Below are positions 15,523 through 23,904 of a stretch of DNA of 26,341 nucleotides, piece by piece. The notes beneath the pieces were generated by a model, which was not told where the DNA came from, made no database searches, and was given only the letters and a program-made list of their open reading frames with translations. Made by a program: the position numbers and the translations under genes. This DNA comes from an uncultured Coriobacteriaceae bacterium. Lineage in GTDB: Bacteria > Actinomycetota > Coriobacteriia > Coriobacteriales > Eggerthellaceae. The stretch lies in the NCBI GenBank assembly GCA_900539675.1, contig UQDJ01000023.1, positions 1 to 26,341 on the forward strand. The letters are read 5' to 3'. The first letter of the stretch is position 1, and every line of letters begins with the position of its first letter.

Positions 15523-17394
15523 CTACTTCAACGAGCGAATGGTCTCGGCAATACCATGGGCATCGATACCCAAATCGGCAAACAGATTATCTACTGGACC
15601 CTGTTCAACAAACGTATCAGGAATGCCCAAAACCGCCGTCTTGGGAGAAAGGTGCGCTTTCATAAGCTCAACCATCACACCTTCACCCGCACCACCAGCG
15701 ATAATGCCATCTTCCACCGTTACTACCACGCCGGTCGAAGCTGCATCACAAATAGCCTGAATATCTAAAGGCTTTACCCAACGCATATCGACGACGCGCA
15801 CCTCTAAACCTTCTGTAGCAAGCATTTCAGCTGCCTGCTTGGCATAATGCACCATCCGTCCAAATGCCAAAACACAGGCATCGTCGCCTTCGCGCACAAC
15901 ACGGGCACAACCCGGCTTCATCATCAGGGGATCTTGCGGCAGCGGCACACCTTCCGCCGAACCGCGCGGGTAGCGCAGTGCCACAGGCCCTGTGAGACGA
16001 AATGCCGTATGAAGAGCATGTACCAATTCGGCCTCGTTGGAAGGTGCAATTACCTTCATGTTGGGAATAGCGCGCAGATAGGCAATATCAAACATGCCGT
16101 GATGAGTAGGACCGTCATCCCCCACTAAACCAGCACGATCAATGGCAAACACCACATCTAAGTTACACAGCGATACGTCGATAATCGTTTGATCAATAGC
16201 GCGCTGTAAGAACGTGGAATACACTGCCACCACCGGCTTGTAGCCACCAAGCGCTAAACCACTTGCCATTCCAACAGCATGGCCTTCAGCAATGCCGACG
16301 TCAAACACGCGCTTGGGATTGGCTTTTTGGAACGGGCGCAGACCGGTACCATCGACCATTGCAGCAGAGATAGCACAGATACGATCATCTTGCTTTGCTT
16401 CATATTCGAAGGCATGGGTAAATGCCTGAGTATAGGTAAGTACCTCAGAAGACTTCTTCGTTGACTTACCCGTTTCAATATCGTAAGGCCCCACCCCATG
16501 AAAGCGCGACGGGTCCATTTCCGCAGGCGCATACCCTGCGCCTTTTTTCGTAATGACATGTACCAATACCGGTGCATTGGCATCAAGTGCTTTTTGGATG
16601 GTATCCTTCAGCTCAGTAATGTTGTGGCCATCAACCGGAGGAGTGCAAACGATCCCAAGCTGCTCGAAAAGCATGGTATCGGGTACCACAAACTGCTTTA
16701 AAGAATCCTTTGCAGAACGTCCCAACTTAACCATGGCTTTGCCCGCGGGACCCAAGGAGTTCTCCATAAAGTCTTGCATGGAATCGCGGCCTTTGCGGTA
16801 ATTGTTTGAAACGCGCAAGTTGCCCAAATGCTTTGCTAACGCTCCAACATTGCGCGCGATAGACATCTCATTGTCATTCAAAATAATGACCATTGGAGTT
16901 TGACGCTGACCCACGTCGTTGAGACATTCAAAAGCCATACCGCCTGCTATGGAAGCATCACCAATCAGGGTGACAATCTTTTCATCCGAGCCACGCAAAT
17001 CGCGTGCACGCGCCAAACCGCATGCCACTGAAAGCGAATCTGAAGCATGACCAGAGGGATGGACATCATGAGGATTGCTCATCGGCTTCGGAAAACCGGA
17101 AAGACCCTTATACTGACGCAGCGTAGCGAATTGATTCAGTCGCCCGGTAATGAGCATATGGGCATAGGATTGATGCCCTACATCAAAAAGGAACCTGTCA
17201 TGCGGAGAATTGATGAGTGAGTGCACCGCAAGGATGATCTCAACAGCACCCAAGCTTGATGCCACATGTCCGCCATTTTTAGATGTGACCTGAATGATTT
17301 CATCGCGAATTTCCTGCGCAAGAATACCCAACTCTTCGTCGGTAAGCAATTTCAGCTTGTCAGGCGCATCTATAGAATCAAGAATGCGTGCCAT
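15523..17394 (-). CDS. dxs: 1-deoxy-D-xylulose-5-phosphate synthase
   Basis: Dxs is the thiamine-diphosphate enzyme that condenses pyruvate with glyceraldehyde-3-phosphate, opening the MEP isoprenoid pathway. The 623-residue sequence shows DVGHQSYAHMLITGR (71-85), the ThDP/Mg motif GDAS...LNDNEMS (Asp146, Asn173/175), the catalytic-Glu segment DVGIAEGHAVGM and the transketolase C-terminal domain (GDDGPTHHGMFD, LRYPRGS). I start at ATG 17394, seven bases after AAAGGAGG; the longer frame to 17427 runs over that SD and into xseB. It follows xseB by 13 bp. No clear terminator follows, so read-through toward amtB is possible. Confidence 0.96.
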   Translation of the reverse strand: MARILDSIDAPDKLKLLTDEELGILAQEIRDEIIQVTSKNGGHVASSLGAVEIILAVHSLINSPHDRFLFDVGHQSYAHMLITGRLNQFATLRQYKGLSGFPKPMSNPHDVHPSGHASDSLSVACGLARARDLRGSDEKIVTLIGDASIAGGMAFECLNDVGQRQTPMVIILNDNEMSIARNVGALAKHLGNLRVSNNYRKGRDSMQDFMENSLGPAGKAMVKLGRSAKDSLKQFVVPDTMLFEQLGIVCTPPVDGHNITELKDTIQKALDANAPVLVHVITKKGAGYAPAEMDPSRFHGVGPYDIETGKSTKKSSEVLTYTQAFTHAFEYEAKQDDRICAISAAMVDGTGLRPFQKANPKRVFDVGIAEGHAVGMASGLALGGYKPVVAVYSTFLQRAIDQTIIDVSLCNLDVVFAIDRAGLVGDDGPTHHGMFDIAYLRAIPNMKVIAPSNEAELVHALHTAFRLTGPVALRYPRGSAEGVPLPQDPLMMKPGCARVVREGDDACVLAFGRMVHYAKQAAEMLATEGLEVRVVDMRWVKPLDIQAICDAASTGVVVTVEDGIIAGGAGEGVMVELMKAHLSPKTAVLGIPDTFVEQGPVDNLFADLGIDAHGIAETIRSLK

Positions 17395-17407
17395 GCACAC
17401 ACCTCCT

Positions 17408-17776
17408 TTACGCCTCTGGCTTGGCAACTACTTGCGCCAGATTATCGCGGGACACACCAGCAACGGCCTGCGAAGCATCTGTGGGTTGCTCAACTTCCCT
17501 TGTCTGTGAAGCTTCCGTACGCTGCGCTGAATGAGATGCAGCCGTCGTGTCATCTGCGCCCTGCATATGAGCGTCTTCAGAATGCTTTGCGTCTTGTGCA
17601 TCCTGAGCCGTAATATCCTGTTCCATAATACGGGAAGCGGCAAGACCAATGCCTACCGCTTCCTCGTAAAGATCTAATGCTTCATCCAACGGCAGCGAAT
17701 CGTCACTGACCAGAGAAACAATTTCGTCTAAACGAGTTTTCAGATCCTCGAAAGACTGTCCATCGTCTGTGGGCAT
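17408..17776 (-). CDS. xseB: Exodeoxyribonuclease VII small subunit with a long extra tail
   Basis: XseB is the small subunit of ExoVII, a single-strand exonuclease. The first roughly 60 residues carry the family core (FEDLKTRLDEIVSLVSDDSL, then PLDEALDLYEEAVGIG). The remaining 60 residues are an Ala/Gln/Asp/Ser-rich low-complexity tail (for example TTAASHSAQRTEASQTREV); usual XseB proteins are about 70-85 residues, here 122. The ATG follows the nusB TAA directly (TAAATG). The large-subunit gene xseA, usually just upstream, is missing from this block. The family call rests on the core and on position. Confidence 0.85.
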   Translation of the reverse strand: MPTDDGQSFEDLKTRLDEIVSLVSDDSLPLDEALDLYEEAVGIGLAASRIMEQDITAQDAQDAKHSEDAHMQGADDTTAASHSAQRTEASQTREVEQPTDASQAVAGVSRDNLAQVVAKPEA

Positions 17777-18208
17777 TTATGCTTGCTCCTCTTCAAGCTG
17801 GGCTGCAATGCGGCCTAAAATACCGTTGATAAAGCGAGGGGAATCTTCTCCACCAAATTCCTTGGCTAGATTCACCGCTTCGTTAATGGACACCGAAATC
17901 GGAACACTATCCACATAGCACATCTCACCGGCAGCCAAACGAAGCAACGAACGGTCAACCACGGGCATGCGATCAAGAGTCCAGTTTTCGCTGGCGGCAA
18001 CAATGCGCTTATCTATTTCGTCCAGATGCTCTTTACAGCAGTCCAGAAGGGTAAATACATAATCATCCAGCCCCTGGGTTTCAGGTACCAGACGTTTCTC
18101 ATCAATAAGAGAACGCGGCGTCGTATCAAGAATGTCTGCCTGATAGAGCAATTGCAGAGCGTTTTTACGCGCAAGGACGCGTTCTTCATGCTGAGTAGCT
18201 TTTGACAT
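17777..18208 (-). CDS. nusB: Transcription antitermination factor NusB
   Basis: NusB pairs with NusE (S10) at boxA RNA during rRNA antitermination. The 143-residue all-helical protein begins with the typical ARKNALQLLYQADI and ends with the conserved ISVSINEAVNLAKEFG, then SPRFINGILGRIA. It starts at ATG 18208, 12 bp after the Asp23 gene, and its stop directly abuts xseB. The order asp23 - nusB - xse - dxs is classical in Gram-positive genomes. Confidence 0.96.
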   Translation of the reverse strand: MSKATQHEERVLARKNALQLLYQADILDTTPRSLIDEKRLVPETQGLDDYVFTLLDCCKEHLDEIDKRIVAASENWTLDRMPVVDRSLLRLAAGEMCYVDSVPISVSINEAVNLAKEFGGEDSPRFINGILGRIAAQLEEEQA

Positions 18209-18220
18209 GGAAATGGAAAC

Positions 18221-18574
18221 CTAATCTTGGAAATGAATACCGTCAACCTTGATGTCCACGCGAGACACCTTTAAGCCCACCTGGGAAAGTATCGCATCAG
18301 CCACCGCTTCACGAACCTGGCTTGCTATCTCATCAAGGGAATAGCCAGACAGTATGCGAATGGTAACCTCAACCTGCACCGTGTCATCATCATCCACTGT
18401 GACAACAACGCCCTGCGTTGACTGCTTGAAGGCTAGAAGCGAGCGAATGCCAGAAGGAGCAGCGCCCACGGAATCTACGCCGGGAACGTCACGTACCGCA
18501 AGAATGACAATAGTTTCTATAACGCCAGGAGCGATTGCCATTCCATCAGTATTAATATCCGACATCTTATTCAT
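18221..18574 (-). CDS. Asp23/Gls24 family envelope stress protein
   Basis: This 117-residue protein shows the Asp23 (DUF322) pattern: INTDGMAIAPGVIETIVILA, then VPGVDSVG, GVVVTVDDDDTVQVEVTIRI, and a C-terminal amphipathic half ending VSRVDIKVDGIHF. In other Gram-positives the family is alkaline-shock induced and membrane-associated through a partner, but the role here is not known. I place the start at ATG 18574, which overlaps the accC stop as ATGAATAA. A Met three codons later (18565) is equally close to the conserved region, and the longer frame to 18643 lies within accC. It is coupled to accC and precedes nusB. Confidence 0.88.
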   Translation of the reverse strand: MNKMSDINTDGMAIAPGVIETIVILAVRDVPGVDSVGAAPSGIRSLLAFKQSTQGVVVTVDDDDTVQVEVTIRILSGYSLDEIASQVREAVADAILSQVGLKVSRVDIKVDGIHFQD

Positions 18575-19925
18575 CACCACCCATTCCCATTTCGGTTTCG
18601 ATGAAATCAGTATAGACCCTACCTTCCTTAAAGGCTTCAACATCTAACACCTTTTGATGGAATGGAAGGGTGGTCTTAATGCCTTCGATAGTGAATTCAG
18701 CCAAAGCGCGCTTACCGCGAGCAATGCACTCATCGCGATCGTTGCCCCATACGATAAGCTTTGCAACCATGGAATCATAATACGGCGAAATGCGAGCACC
18801 TTCGCGAATATACGTTTCCACACGAACACCTGGACCACCCGGCACATCAAAGCGAGTGATGTTGCCCGGACAGGGGCGAAAATCATGGTCAGGATCTTCG
18901 GCATTGATACGAAATTCCATCGCATGTCCATTAGGCGTAAACGGAACCCTATCCATACAAGAAATGGGTTCCCCTGCCGCAATACGCAGCTGTTCTTTGA
19001 TGATATCCGTACCCGTGATGCACTCAGATACAGGATGCTCCACCTGAACACGCGTGTTCATTTCCATGAAGTAGAACTTGCCATCATGGTCCAGCAAAAA
19101 CTCAATCGTACCGGCATTTTCGTAGTTAGTAGCGCGCAGCGCCTTAACCGCAGCTACCCCCATCGCACGACGCAGTTCATCATCAAGTGCGGGAGATGGA
19201 GCTTCTTCAAGCAGCTTCTGATGACGACGCTGAACCGAACAGTCGCGCTCACATAGAGAAATCCGGTTGCCAAACTTGTCAGCCAGCACCTGAATTTCGA
19301 CGTGACGCGGATGCAATACCAACTTTTCCAGGTACACATCGCCGTTACCAAACGCAGCCTGAGCTTCGCTCTTTGCGGCCATGAATTCCTTTTCCAAATC
19401 GGCAGGATCATGCACTTCGCGCATACCCTTACCGCCGCCGCCAGCAGATGCCTTAACTAACACAGGATAGCCCACCGCTTCAGCGAACTTGCGAGCTTCG
19501 TCCACCGACTCAATCACACCATCAGAACCCGGAACGGTAGGAACACCGCAGGCCTTCATGGTTTCACGAGCCTGAGACTTATTACCCATCGATTCGATGC
19601 ACTCAGGCGAAGGGCCAATAAATACAATATCGTTATCGGCACAAGCGCGAGCAAAGTCTGCATTTTCTGCCAAGAAACCATAGCCGGGATGAATCGCTTC
19701 AGCACCGGTATTGATGGCTGCCGCAATGATGGACGACATAACCAAATAGCTCTTGTTAGCCGGAGCAGGACCAATGCATACCTTTTCGTCGGCATACTGA
19801 ACAGGATAGGTGTCAGCATCCTCAGTCGAATACACGGCTACCGTCTGGATCCCCATCTCCTTGCAAGCCCGCATAATACGCAGCGCAACTTCGCCACGGT
19901 TTGCGATTAAAACCTTCTTAAACAT
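18567..19925 (-). CDS. accC: Biotin carboxylase subunit
   Basis: AccC carboxylates the biotin carried by a BCCP domain using ATP and bicarbonate. The 452-residue protein shows the N-terminal KKVLIANRGEVALRIMRACK, AIHPGYGFLAENADFA (79-93), the ATP-grasp loop GGGGKGM (162-168), VQRRHQKLLEEAPSP and the catalytic MEMNTRVQVEHPVSE. The ATG at 19925 lies three bases after the upstream fusion gene, so carrier and carboxylase are co-translated; the same carrier would serve as its substrate. Whether the holoenzyme is a pyruvate, oxaloacetate-related or acetyl-CoA carboxylase depends on which carboxyltransferase pairs with it. Confidence 0.96.
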   Translation of the reverse strand: MFKKVLIANRGEVALRIMRACKEMGIQTVAVYSTEDADTYPVQYADEKVCIGPAPANKSYLVMSSIIAAAINTGAEAIHPGYGFLAENADFARACADNDIVFIGPSPECIESMGNKSQARETMKACGVPTVPGSDGVIESVDEARKFAEAVGYPVLVKASAGGGGKGMREVHDPADLEKEFMAAKSEAQAAFGNGDVYLEKLVLHPRHVEIQVLADKFGNRISLCERDCSVQRRHQKLLEEAPSPALDDELRRAMGVAAVKALRATNYENAGTIEFLLDHDGKFYFMEMNTRVQVEHPVSECITGTDIIKEQLRIAAGEPISCMDRVPFTPNGHAMEFRINAEDPDHDFRPCPGNITRFDVPGGPGVRVETYIREGARISPYYDSMVAKLIVWGNDRDECIARGKRALAEFTIEGIKTTLPFHQKVLDVEAFKEGRVYTDFIETEMGMGGDE

Positions 19926-19928
19926 AGT

Positions 19929-20435
19929 TTATGCACTCTCCGGACCGATGGCATCATGGCTTACATGGGGCTCAATATAGAACAGAGGCGTACCGAATTC
20001 GACAGGAGATGCATCTTCCAGGCAAACCTCGCGAACGATACCCATTTCATCAGCCGTAATTTCGTTCATCAGCTTCATAGCTTCAACGATGCACAGGGTC
20101 TGGTTAGCAGTTACTTCGTCACCCACCTTAACGAACGGCGGCTCTCCCGGTGCAGGAGCTACGTAGAAGGTACCTACCATAGGAGCCTTGACGCAGTGCC
20201 AGTTAGCAGGACGGGAATTGTTAGCAGCCGGAGCAGCTTCGCTCTGAGGTGCAGGAACAGAAGCGGCACTCGCCGTTGGAGCAGCAGCTGGAGCAGCTAC
20301 ACCGGCAGCAGGAGTAGAAGCTACTGCAGAAGGCATACGTACCGCAATACGAGCGCCCTCTTCTTCAACTACAATTTCGCCAACGCCGCTTTCTTCAGCA
20401 ACGCGTACGAGTTCACGAATCTGATTGATATCCAC
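19929..20435 (-). CDS. accB: Possible free biotin carboxyl carrier protein from an internal start in the fusion gene
   Basis: Within the carboxyltransferase-BCCP gene, an in-frame GTG (20435-20433) follows AAGGAGG (20450-20444) by eight bases. The protein from this point would be 168 residues and begin MDINQIRELVRVAEES, the characteristic AccB start (family pattern MDIxxIxxL), continuing through an Ala/Pro linker to the biotinyl domain. Its length fits AccB (156 in E. coli). An alternative in-frame ATG at 20455 also has AGGA seven bases upstream. This could be an active second product or the fossil start of a once separate accB. The sequence supports the start signal; expression is inference. 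Confidence 0.4.
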   Translation of the reverse strand: MDINQIRELVRVAEESGVGEIVVEEEGARIAVRMPSAVASTPAAGVAAPAAAPTASAASVPAPQSEAAPAANNSRPANWHCVKAPMVGTFYVAPAPGEPPFVKVGDEVTANQTLCIVEAMKLMNEITADEMGIVREVCLEDASPVEFGTPLFYIEPHVSHDAIGPESA

Positions 20436-21836
20436 GTAATCGTCCTCCTTGGTCATGCTCGATTCCTGCTCAAGAAGGAAATCGACCTTTTCAGATGTAC
20501 GGTGTTTACTCAAATAAGTACGCGCTTCGTTCGGGAACAGCGCATACATCAAAACGTCTTCTTCAGACTTAGCCAAATCGCCAATTTCTTCTTTAAGCTC
20601 GTCATAGGTGGTGGTTACCAGAGAGCCAGGAGCTACATCCGGTGGCAGAACCTTGTCAGTGTCATCCCCTACAACCTTTTTGACGATTTCAGGATTCATA
20701 GGACCGGGCGCCTTGCCATAGTAGCCACAGATGTAATCCTTCATTTCCTTGGATACAACACTCCAGCGCTTACCGGTCAAAACATTGAATACCGCCTGGG
20801 TGCCAACAATCTGAGACAGCGGGGTTACCAAAGGAGGATAGCCAACCTCAGCACGAACAACTGGAATTTCAGCCATAACTTCATCAAGGCGATCAAGCGC
20901 ATTTTGAATTTCTAACTGAGACATAAGGTTGGACATCATGCCACCAGGAACCTGATGAGAATACACCTTCATATGAGTCAGAGAAGAAACGCCGCGCTTA
21001 TAATGACCGCGCTTGCGAACTTCTTCCCAGTACTCAGAAATTTCGAAGAGCAAGTCCAGATCAAGCTTGGTGTCATAGCGGCTTTCAGCAAGAGCAGCTA
21101 CGATCATTTCAACCGCAGGATGAGAGTTGCCAAAGGCTAAAGGCGCACTGGCTGTGTCAGCAATCGTAGCGCCTGCTTCAGCAGCCTTAATGATATTTGC
21201 TGGAGCCATGCCGCCAACATAGTGACAGTGGACATGAATAGGCAGACCAATTTCAGCATTAAATGCCTTCACCATGCGCTCGGTGCGAAATGGCGTAAGC
21301 ATACCTGCCATATCTTTGATGCAAATGGAATCTGCACCTAAATCTTTGAGCTGTTGACCGTACTCCAAAAAGCTATCCAGCGTATGTACTGGCGACATGG
21401 TGTAAGAAATTGCGCCTTCAAACCATCCGCCACAATCCTTAATAGCTTCAGCACTGTCAACAATGTTACGAATATCGTTCAACGCATCAAACACGCGGAA
21501 TACATCGACGCCATTGCGATGAGCAGCTGCATAAAAACGATGTACGATGTCCTTGGAATAATGCTTATAACCCACCAGGTTCTGGCCACGAGAAAGCATC
21601 GCAAGGCGAGTATTCGGGGTCTTGGCCTTAATGGAGCGCAAACGCTCCCAAGGATTTTCGTCAAGGAAGCGCAAACAGGTATCGAAAGTAGCGCCACCCC
21701 AAGCCTCAATCGCCCAATAACCTACGCGATCCATCTTAGGCAAAATCGGCAGCATATCACCGATAGACATACGGGTAGCCCACAGGCTCTGCTGTCCATC
21801 ACGAATGGTGGTATCCATGATTTGAAGCTTTCCCAA
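19929..21836 (-). CDS. Carboxyltransferase (PycB/OadA/5S type) fused to an AccB-like biotin carrier
   Basis: This 635-residue protein joins two units. Residues 1-460 form a pyruvate/oxaloacetate carboxyltransferase: MDTTIRDGQQSLWATRM (7-23), AWGGATFD, RGQNLVGYKHY (83-93), carbamylation Lys174 (ICIKDMAG), metal ligands H203 and H205 (HVHCH), IVGTQAVFNVLTG, and the PYC/OADA domain to about 450. Residues 461-635 are AccB-like from its own N-terminus (VDINQIREL), through an Ala/Pro linker, to the biotinyl domain with Lys588 in EAMKLM. The region most resembles the transcarboxylase 5S subunit as I recall it. TTG at 21836 is ten bases after AGGAGG; the ATG six codons later lacks spacing. accC follows by 3 bp. 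It could form a two-subunit pyruvate carboxylase; sodium-pump decarboxylase or transcarboxylase roles are not excluded. Confidence 0.93.
   Translation of the reverse strand: MGKLQIMDTTIRDGQQSLWATRMSIGDMLPILPKMDRVGYWAIEAWGGATFDTCLRFLDENPWERLRSIKAKTPNTRLAMLSRGQNLVGYKHYSKDIVHRFYAAAHRNGVDVFRVFDALNDIRNIVDSAEAIKDCGGWFEGAISYTMSPVHTLDSFLEYGQQLKDLGADSICIKDMAGMLTPFRTERMVKAFNAEIGLPIHVHCHYVGGMAPANIIKAAEAGATIADTASAPLAFGNSHPAVEMIVAALAESRYDTKLDLDLLFEISEYWEEVRKRGHYKRGVSSLTHMKVYSHQVPGGMMSNLMSQLEIQNALDRLDEVMAEIPVVRAEVGYPPLVTPLSQIVGTQAVFNVLTGKRWSVVSKEMKDYICGYYGKAPGPMNPEIVKKVVGDDTDKVLPPDVAPGSLVTTTYDELKEEIGDLAKSEEDVLMYALFPNEARTYLSKHRTSEKVDFLLEQESSMTKEDDYVDINQIRELVRVAEESGVGEIVVEEEGARIAVRMPSAVASTPAAGVAAPAAAPTASAASVPAPQSEAAPAANNSRPANWHCVKAPMVGTFYVAPAPGEPPFVKVGDEVTANQTLCIVEAMKLMNEITADEMGIVREVCLEDASPVEFGTPLFYIEPHVSHDAIGPESA
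20433..20450 (-). promoter_or_regulatory. Internal Shine-Dalgarno sequence and GTG at the AccB junction
   Basis: AAGGAGG, eight bases, then GTG GAT ATC AAT. It lies at the exact domain boundary of the fusion protein. This is as good as any SD in the window and better placed than those of several annotated starts here. Confidence 0.65.
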
Positions 21837-21905
21837 GTGTTTCGCACCTCCTTATGCTTATCAAGGTACGTCTCTTATTTGACGCACGAAATCAATCAAC
21901 GGCTA

Positions 21906-21934
21906 ATTATAAAGCACGAGGCGCTCATAGCGCC
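21906..21934 (-). promoter_or_regulatory. Candidate promoter with a GC hairpin for the carboxylase operon
   Basis: A perfect TATAAT (21911-21906) lies about 70 bases before the TTG start of the carboxyltransferase gene. Directly upstream, GGCGCT-ATG-AGCGCC (21934-21920) forms a 6-bp stem with a 3-base loop (8 bp counting one wobble and an outer pair). No good -35 is present; the hairpin occupies that position, so it may be an operator. It could also be a weak end signal for pepQ-efp, but the bases after it are not U-rich enough. The rest of the 249-bp gap shows nothing clear; I looked for a paired BirA site and found only half-site-like GTTACAAA. Confidence 0.4.
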
Positions 21935-22085
21935 CCCTGCCCTGTGTATTTATCGGTAATGAAACAAAAGTTACAAAGGTTGTTTGATACTCACCTAACG
22001 CAACCGTTATCTTTTTTACCCTTTCAAAACCGCCCTGATCCGGACGATGTTCTCCTGCCTTACAAAAAGTAAAGCGTATACGTAC

Positions 22086-22646
22086 CTACACGCGCTTAAT
22101 AAAGCGACCGTCACGGGTGTCAATTTGCAAAATGTCGCCAATTTCAACAAAGGTAGGAACCTGAATGGTTACGCCCGTTTCCAGTGTTGCCGGCTTGGTG
22201 GTATTGGTGGCAGTATCACCCTTAAAGCCCGGTTCTGTATCAGTAACCTCAAGGTCAACAAACATCTGAGGCTCAATGCTGATCAGTTCATCACCGGCAT
22301 ACATAAGCGTCGCTTCATCGTTTTCCTTCAGCCAGTTAGCTGCATCGCCTACGGTTTCAGCTGGGATAGAAAGCTGCTCATAGGTATTCATATCCATGAA
22401 GTTGAAATCAGCGCCATCGCTGTAGAGGAACTGCATCTTTTTAGTCTCGAGACGCACAGAATCGAACTTGGTGCCAGAATTAAAGGTGTAGTCGACGACA
22501 CGACCAGTCTTGATGTCGCGAAGCTTGGTGCGTACAAAAGCACCGCCCTTGCCCGGCTTCACATGCTGAAATTCAACGATCGTGCACAGCTTGCCGTTAT
22601 ATTCAATGCACATGCCATTACGAAAATCTGCTGTTGAGATTGCCAC
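22086..22646 (-). CDS. efp: Elongation factor P
   Basis: EF-P relieves ribosome stalling at polyproline stretches. The 186-residue protein has the three beta-barrel domains; domain I opens ISTADFRNGMCIEYNGKLCT, with the tip KPGKGGAF whose Lys33 is the usual modification site. The C-terminus shows TGVTIQVPTFVEIGDILQID and ends RDGRFIKRV. I start at GTG 22646-22644, five bases after AAAGGAG, which gives the normal length; the longer frame to 22697 adds 17 unrelated residues and would bury the SD. It lies 40 bp after pepQ. No EpmA or EarP gene is visible nearby, so the modification route is unknown. Confidence 0.96.
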   Translation of the reverse strand: MAISTADFRNGMCIEYNGKLCTIVEFQHVKPGKGGAFVRTKLRDIKTGRVVDYTFNSGTKFDSVRLETKKMQFLYSDGADFNFMDMNTYEQLSIPAETVGDAANWLKENDEATLMYAGDELISIEPQMFVDLEVTDTEPGFKGDTATNTTKPATLETGVTIQVPTFVEIGDILQIDTRDGRFIKRV

Positions 22647-22686
22647 GATGACTCCTTTGAGACAAATTGGTTTATTGGTTTTTAAG

Positions 22687-23853
22687 CTAGTCGTCAATTA
22701 TAACCATGTTGTGAGTGCTTTGGGTGAAAACGTTATACCCTGTATTCGTTACCACCCCAAAATCTTCAAGACGCATGCCGAATTGCCCCGGAATATAGAT
22801 TCCCGGTTCAACCGTCACCACATTGCCAGCACACAGTGGCTTCTTATTGCGAGGCGAAAGCGTGGGAGACTCATGAATATCCAGACCCACACTGTGGCCT
22901 AAGGCATGGCCCATACGTCCTGCAAACCCGCCCTGGGCAAGCAGCTCTTCGGCATGCTCATGCACCTCATTTGCACCAACACCTGCCCTGATCATTGCTT
23001 CACATGATTCATTGACACCACGAAGGGTATCCCATGCCTTTTGCGCCAGTTCAGAGGGCTTGCCCATAAATACCGTACGGGTCATATCAGAACAGTACCC
23101 TGCCAGTTTGGCACCAAAGTCCATGACCACCGCATCGCCTGCGGAAAGCTTTGTGTCTCCTGGAATGGCATGAGGAGACGAAGCATGAGCGCCACTAGCT
23201 ACAATAGTGTCGAACGCCAAACCTTCAGCGCCCAGTTCAAACAGGTAGTTATCCAGCTGAAGCTGCACCTCGCGTTCGGTCATACCTACCTTCATAAATT
23301 TGATGATACGCGCAAACGCTTCGTCAGTTATAGCCTGCGCTTTTTTTATTGTGGCAATCTCAAAAGCATCTTTTGTTTGACGCAACCCTTCAATGAAATC
23401 GCTCAGTTCAACAAACGATGTCGCCACACCATCATGCTTTGCGCCTGCACACTTCTCAAGACTGCGATATTCAGCAAGAGACAGGGTAGTTTCAATACCA
23501 ATGGTGAACACCTCGCAATCACCTAAATCAACACGCTGATCCCGCCTCTCAGCTTCATCAAACAGTCGTTCTACCTGCTTAAAAAGCCAATGCGTATGAT
23601 CGTTACGCTCTGTATCAATCACAATTTCACTTCCACGCGCTTCGCGCTCAAGCGCTTCTCCATAGCGTGAATCGCTGTGCATAAGGACGCGTTTTTGGGT
23701 GATTAACAAAGCATGTGCCGGTTCAGTATCAAACACCTTTTCAAATCCGGTTATCCACGCGATGTTTGAGAGATTGCGAACATAAAGCGCCACCAGGCCC
23801 TTGTCTTTCATGCCTTGGCGAACGCGCACTAAACGATCTGGATTATGTGCCAC
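22687..23853 (-). CDS. pepQ: M24 family Xaa-Pro peptidase (aminopeptidase/dipeptidase)
   Basis: This creatinase-like metallopeptidase removes or splits residues next to proline. The 388-residue protein has an N-terminal creatinase domain (1-155) and a pita-bread catalytic domain with all five metal ligands: D245 (VMDFGA), D256 (SDMTRT), H320 (GHALGHSVGLDIHE), E349 (VEPGIY) and E363 (MRLEDF). It begins at GTG 23853 with GGAAGGAAG about ten bases upstream. The position before efp is common in Gram-positives. The exact specificity (PepP versus PepQ) cannot be settled here. A 142-bp gap with repeats separates it from aroB, suggesting its own promoter. Confidence 0.92.
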   Translation of the reverse strand: MAHNPDRLVRVRQGMKDKGLVALYVRNLSNIAWITGFEKVFDTEPAHALLITQKRVLMHSDSRYGEALEREARGSEIVIDTERNDHTHWLFKQVERLFDEAERRDQRVDLGDCEVFTIGIETTLSLAEYRSLEKCAGAKHDGVATSFVELSDFIEGLRQTKDAFEIATIKKAQAITDEAFARIIKFMKVGMTEREVQLQLDNYLFELGAEGLAFDTIVASGAHASSPHAIPGDTKLSAGDAVVMDFGAKLAGYCSDMTRTVFMGKPSELAQKAWDTLRGVNESCEAMIRAGVGANEVHEHAEELLAQGGFAGRMGHALGHSVGLDIHESPTLSPRNKKPLCAGNVVTVEPGIYIPGQFGMRLEDFGVVTNTGYNVFTQSTHNMVIIDD

Positions 23854-23904
23854 TTAAAAGAACTTCCTTCCAAGATGTATCGATATGCTTTCAAGCTTTA
23901 GCTA

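Noticed and set aside
19956..20915. 319-codon plus-strand open frame opposite the carboxyltransferase-BCCP gene
   Set aside because: Antisense to well conserved coding sequence, with a Ser/Arg-rich nonsense composition and no family motif.
21837..22085. BirA (biotin) operator before the carboxylase operon
   Set aside because: Only single GTTACAAA-like half sites are seen; the paired half at the required spacing is missing.
22060..22100. Intrinsic terminator after efp
   Set aside because: On the minus strand a 6-bp stem with a G-U pair starts within the last efp codons and is followed by TTTACTTTTTG; too weak and interrupted to call.
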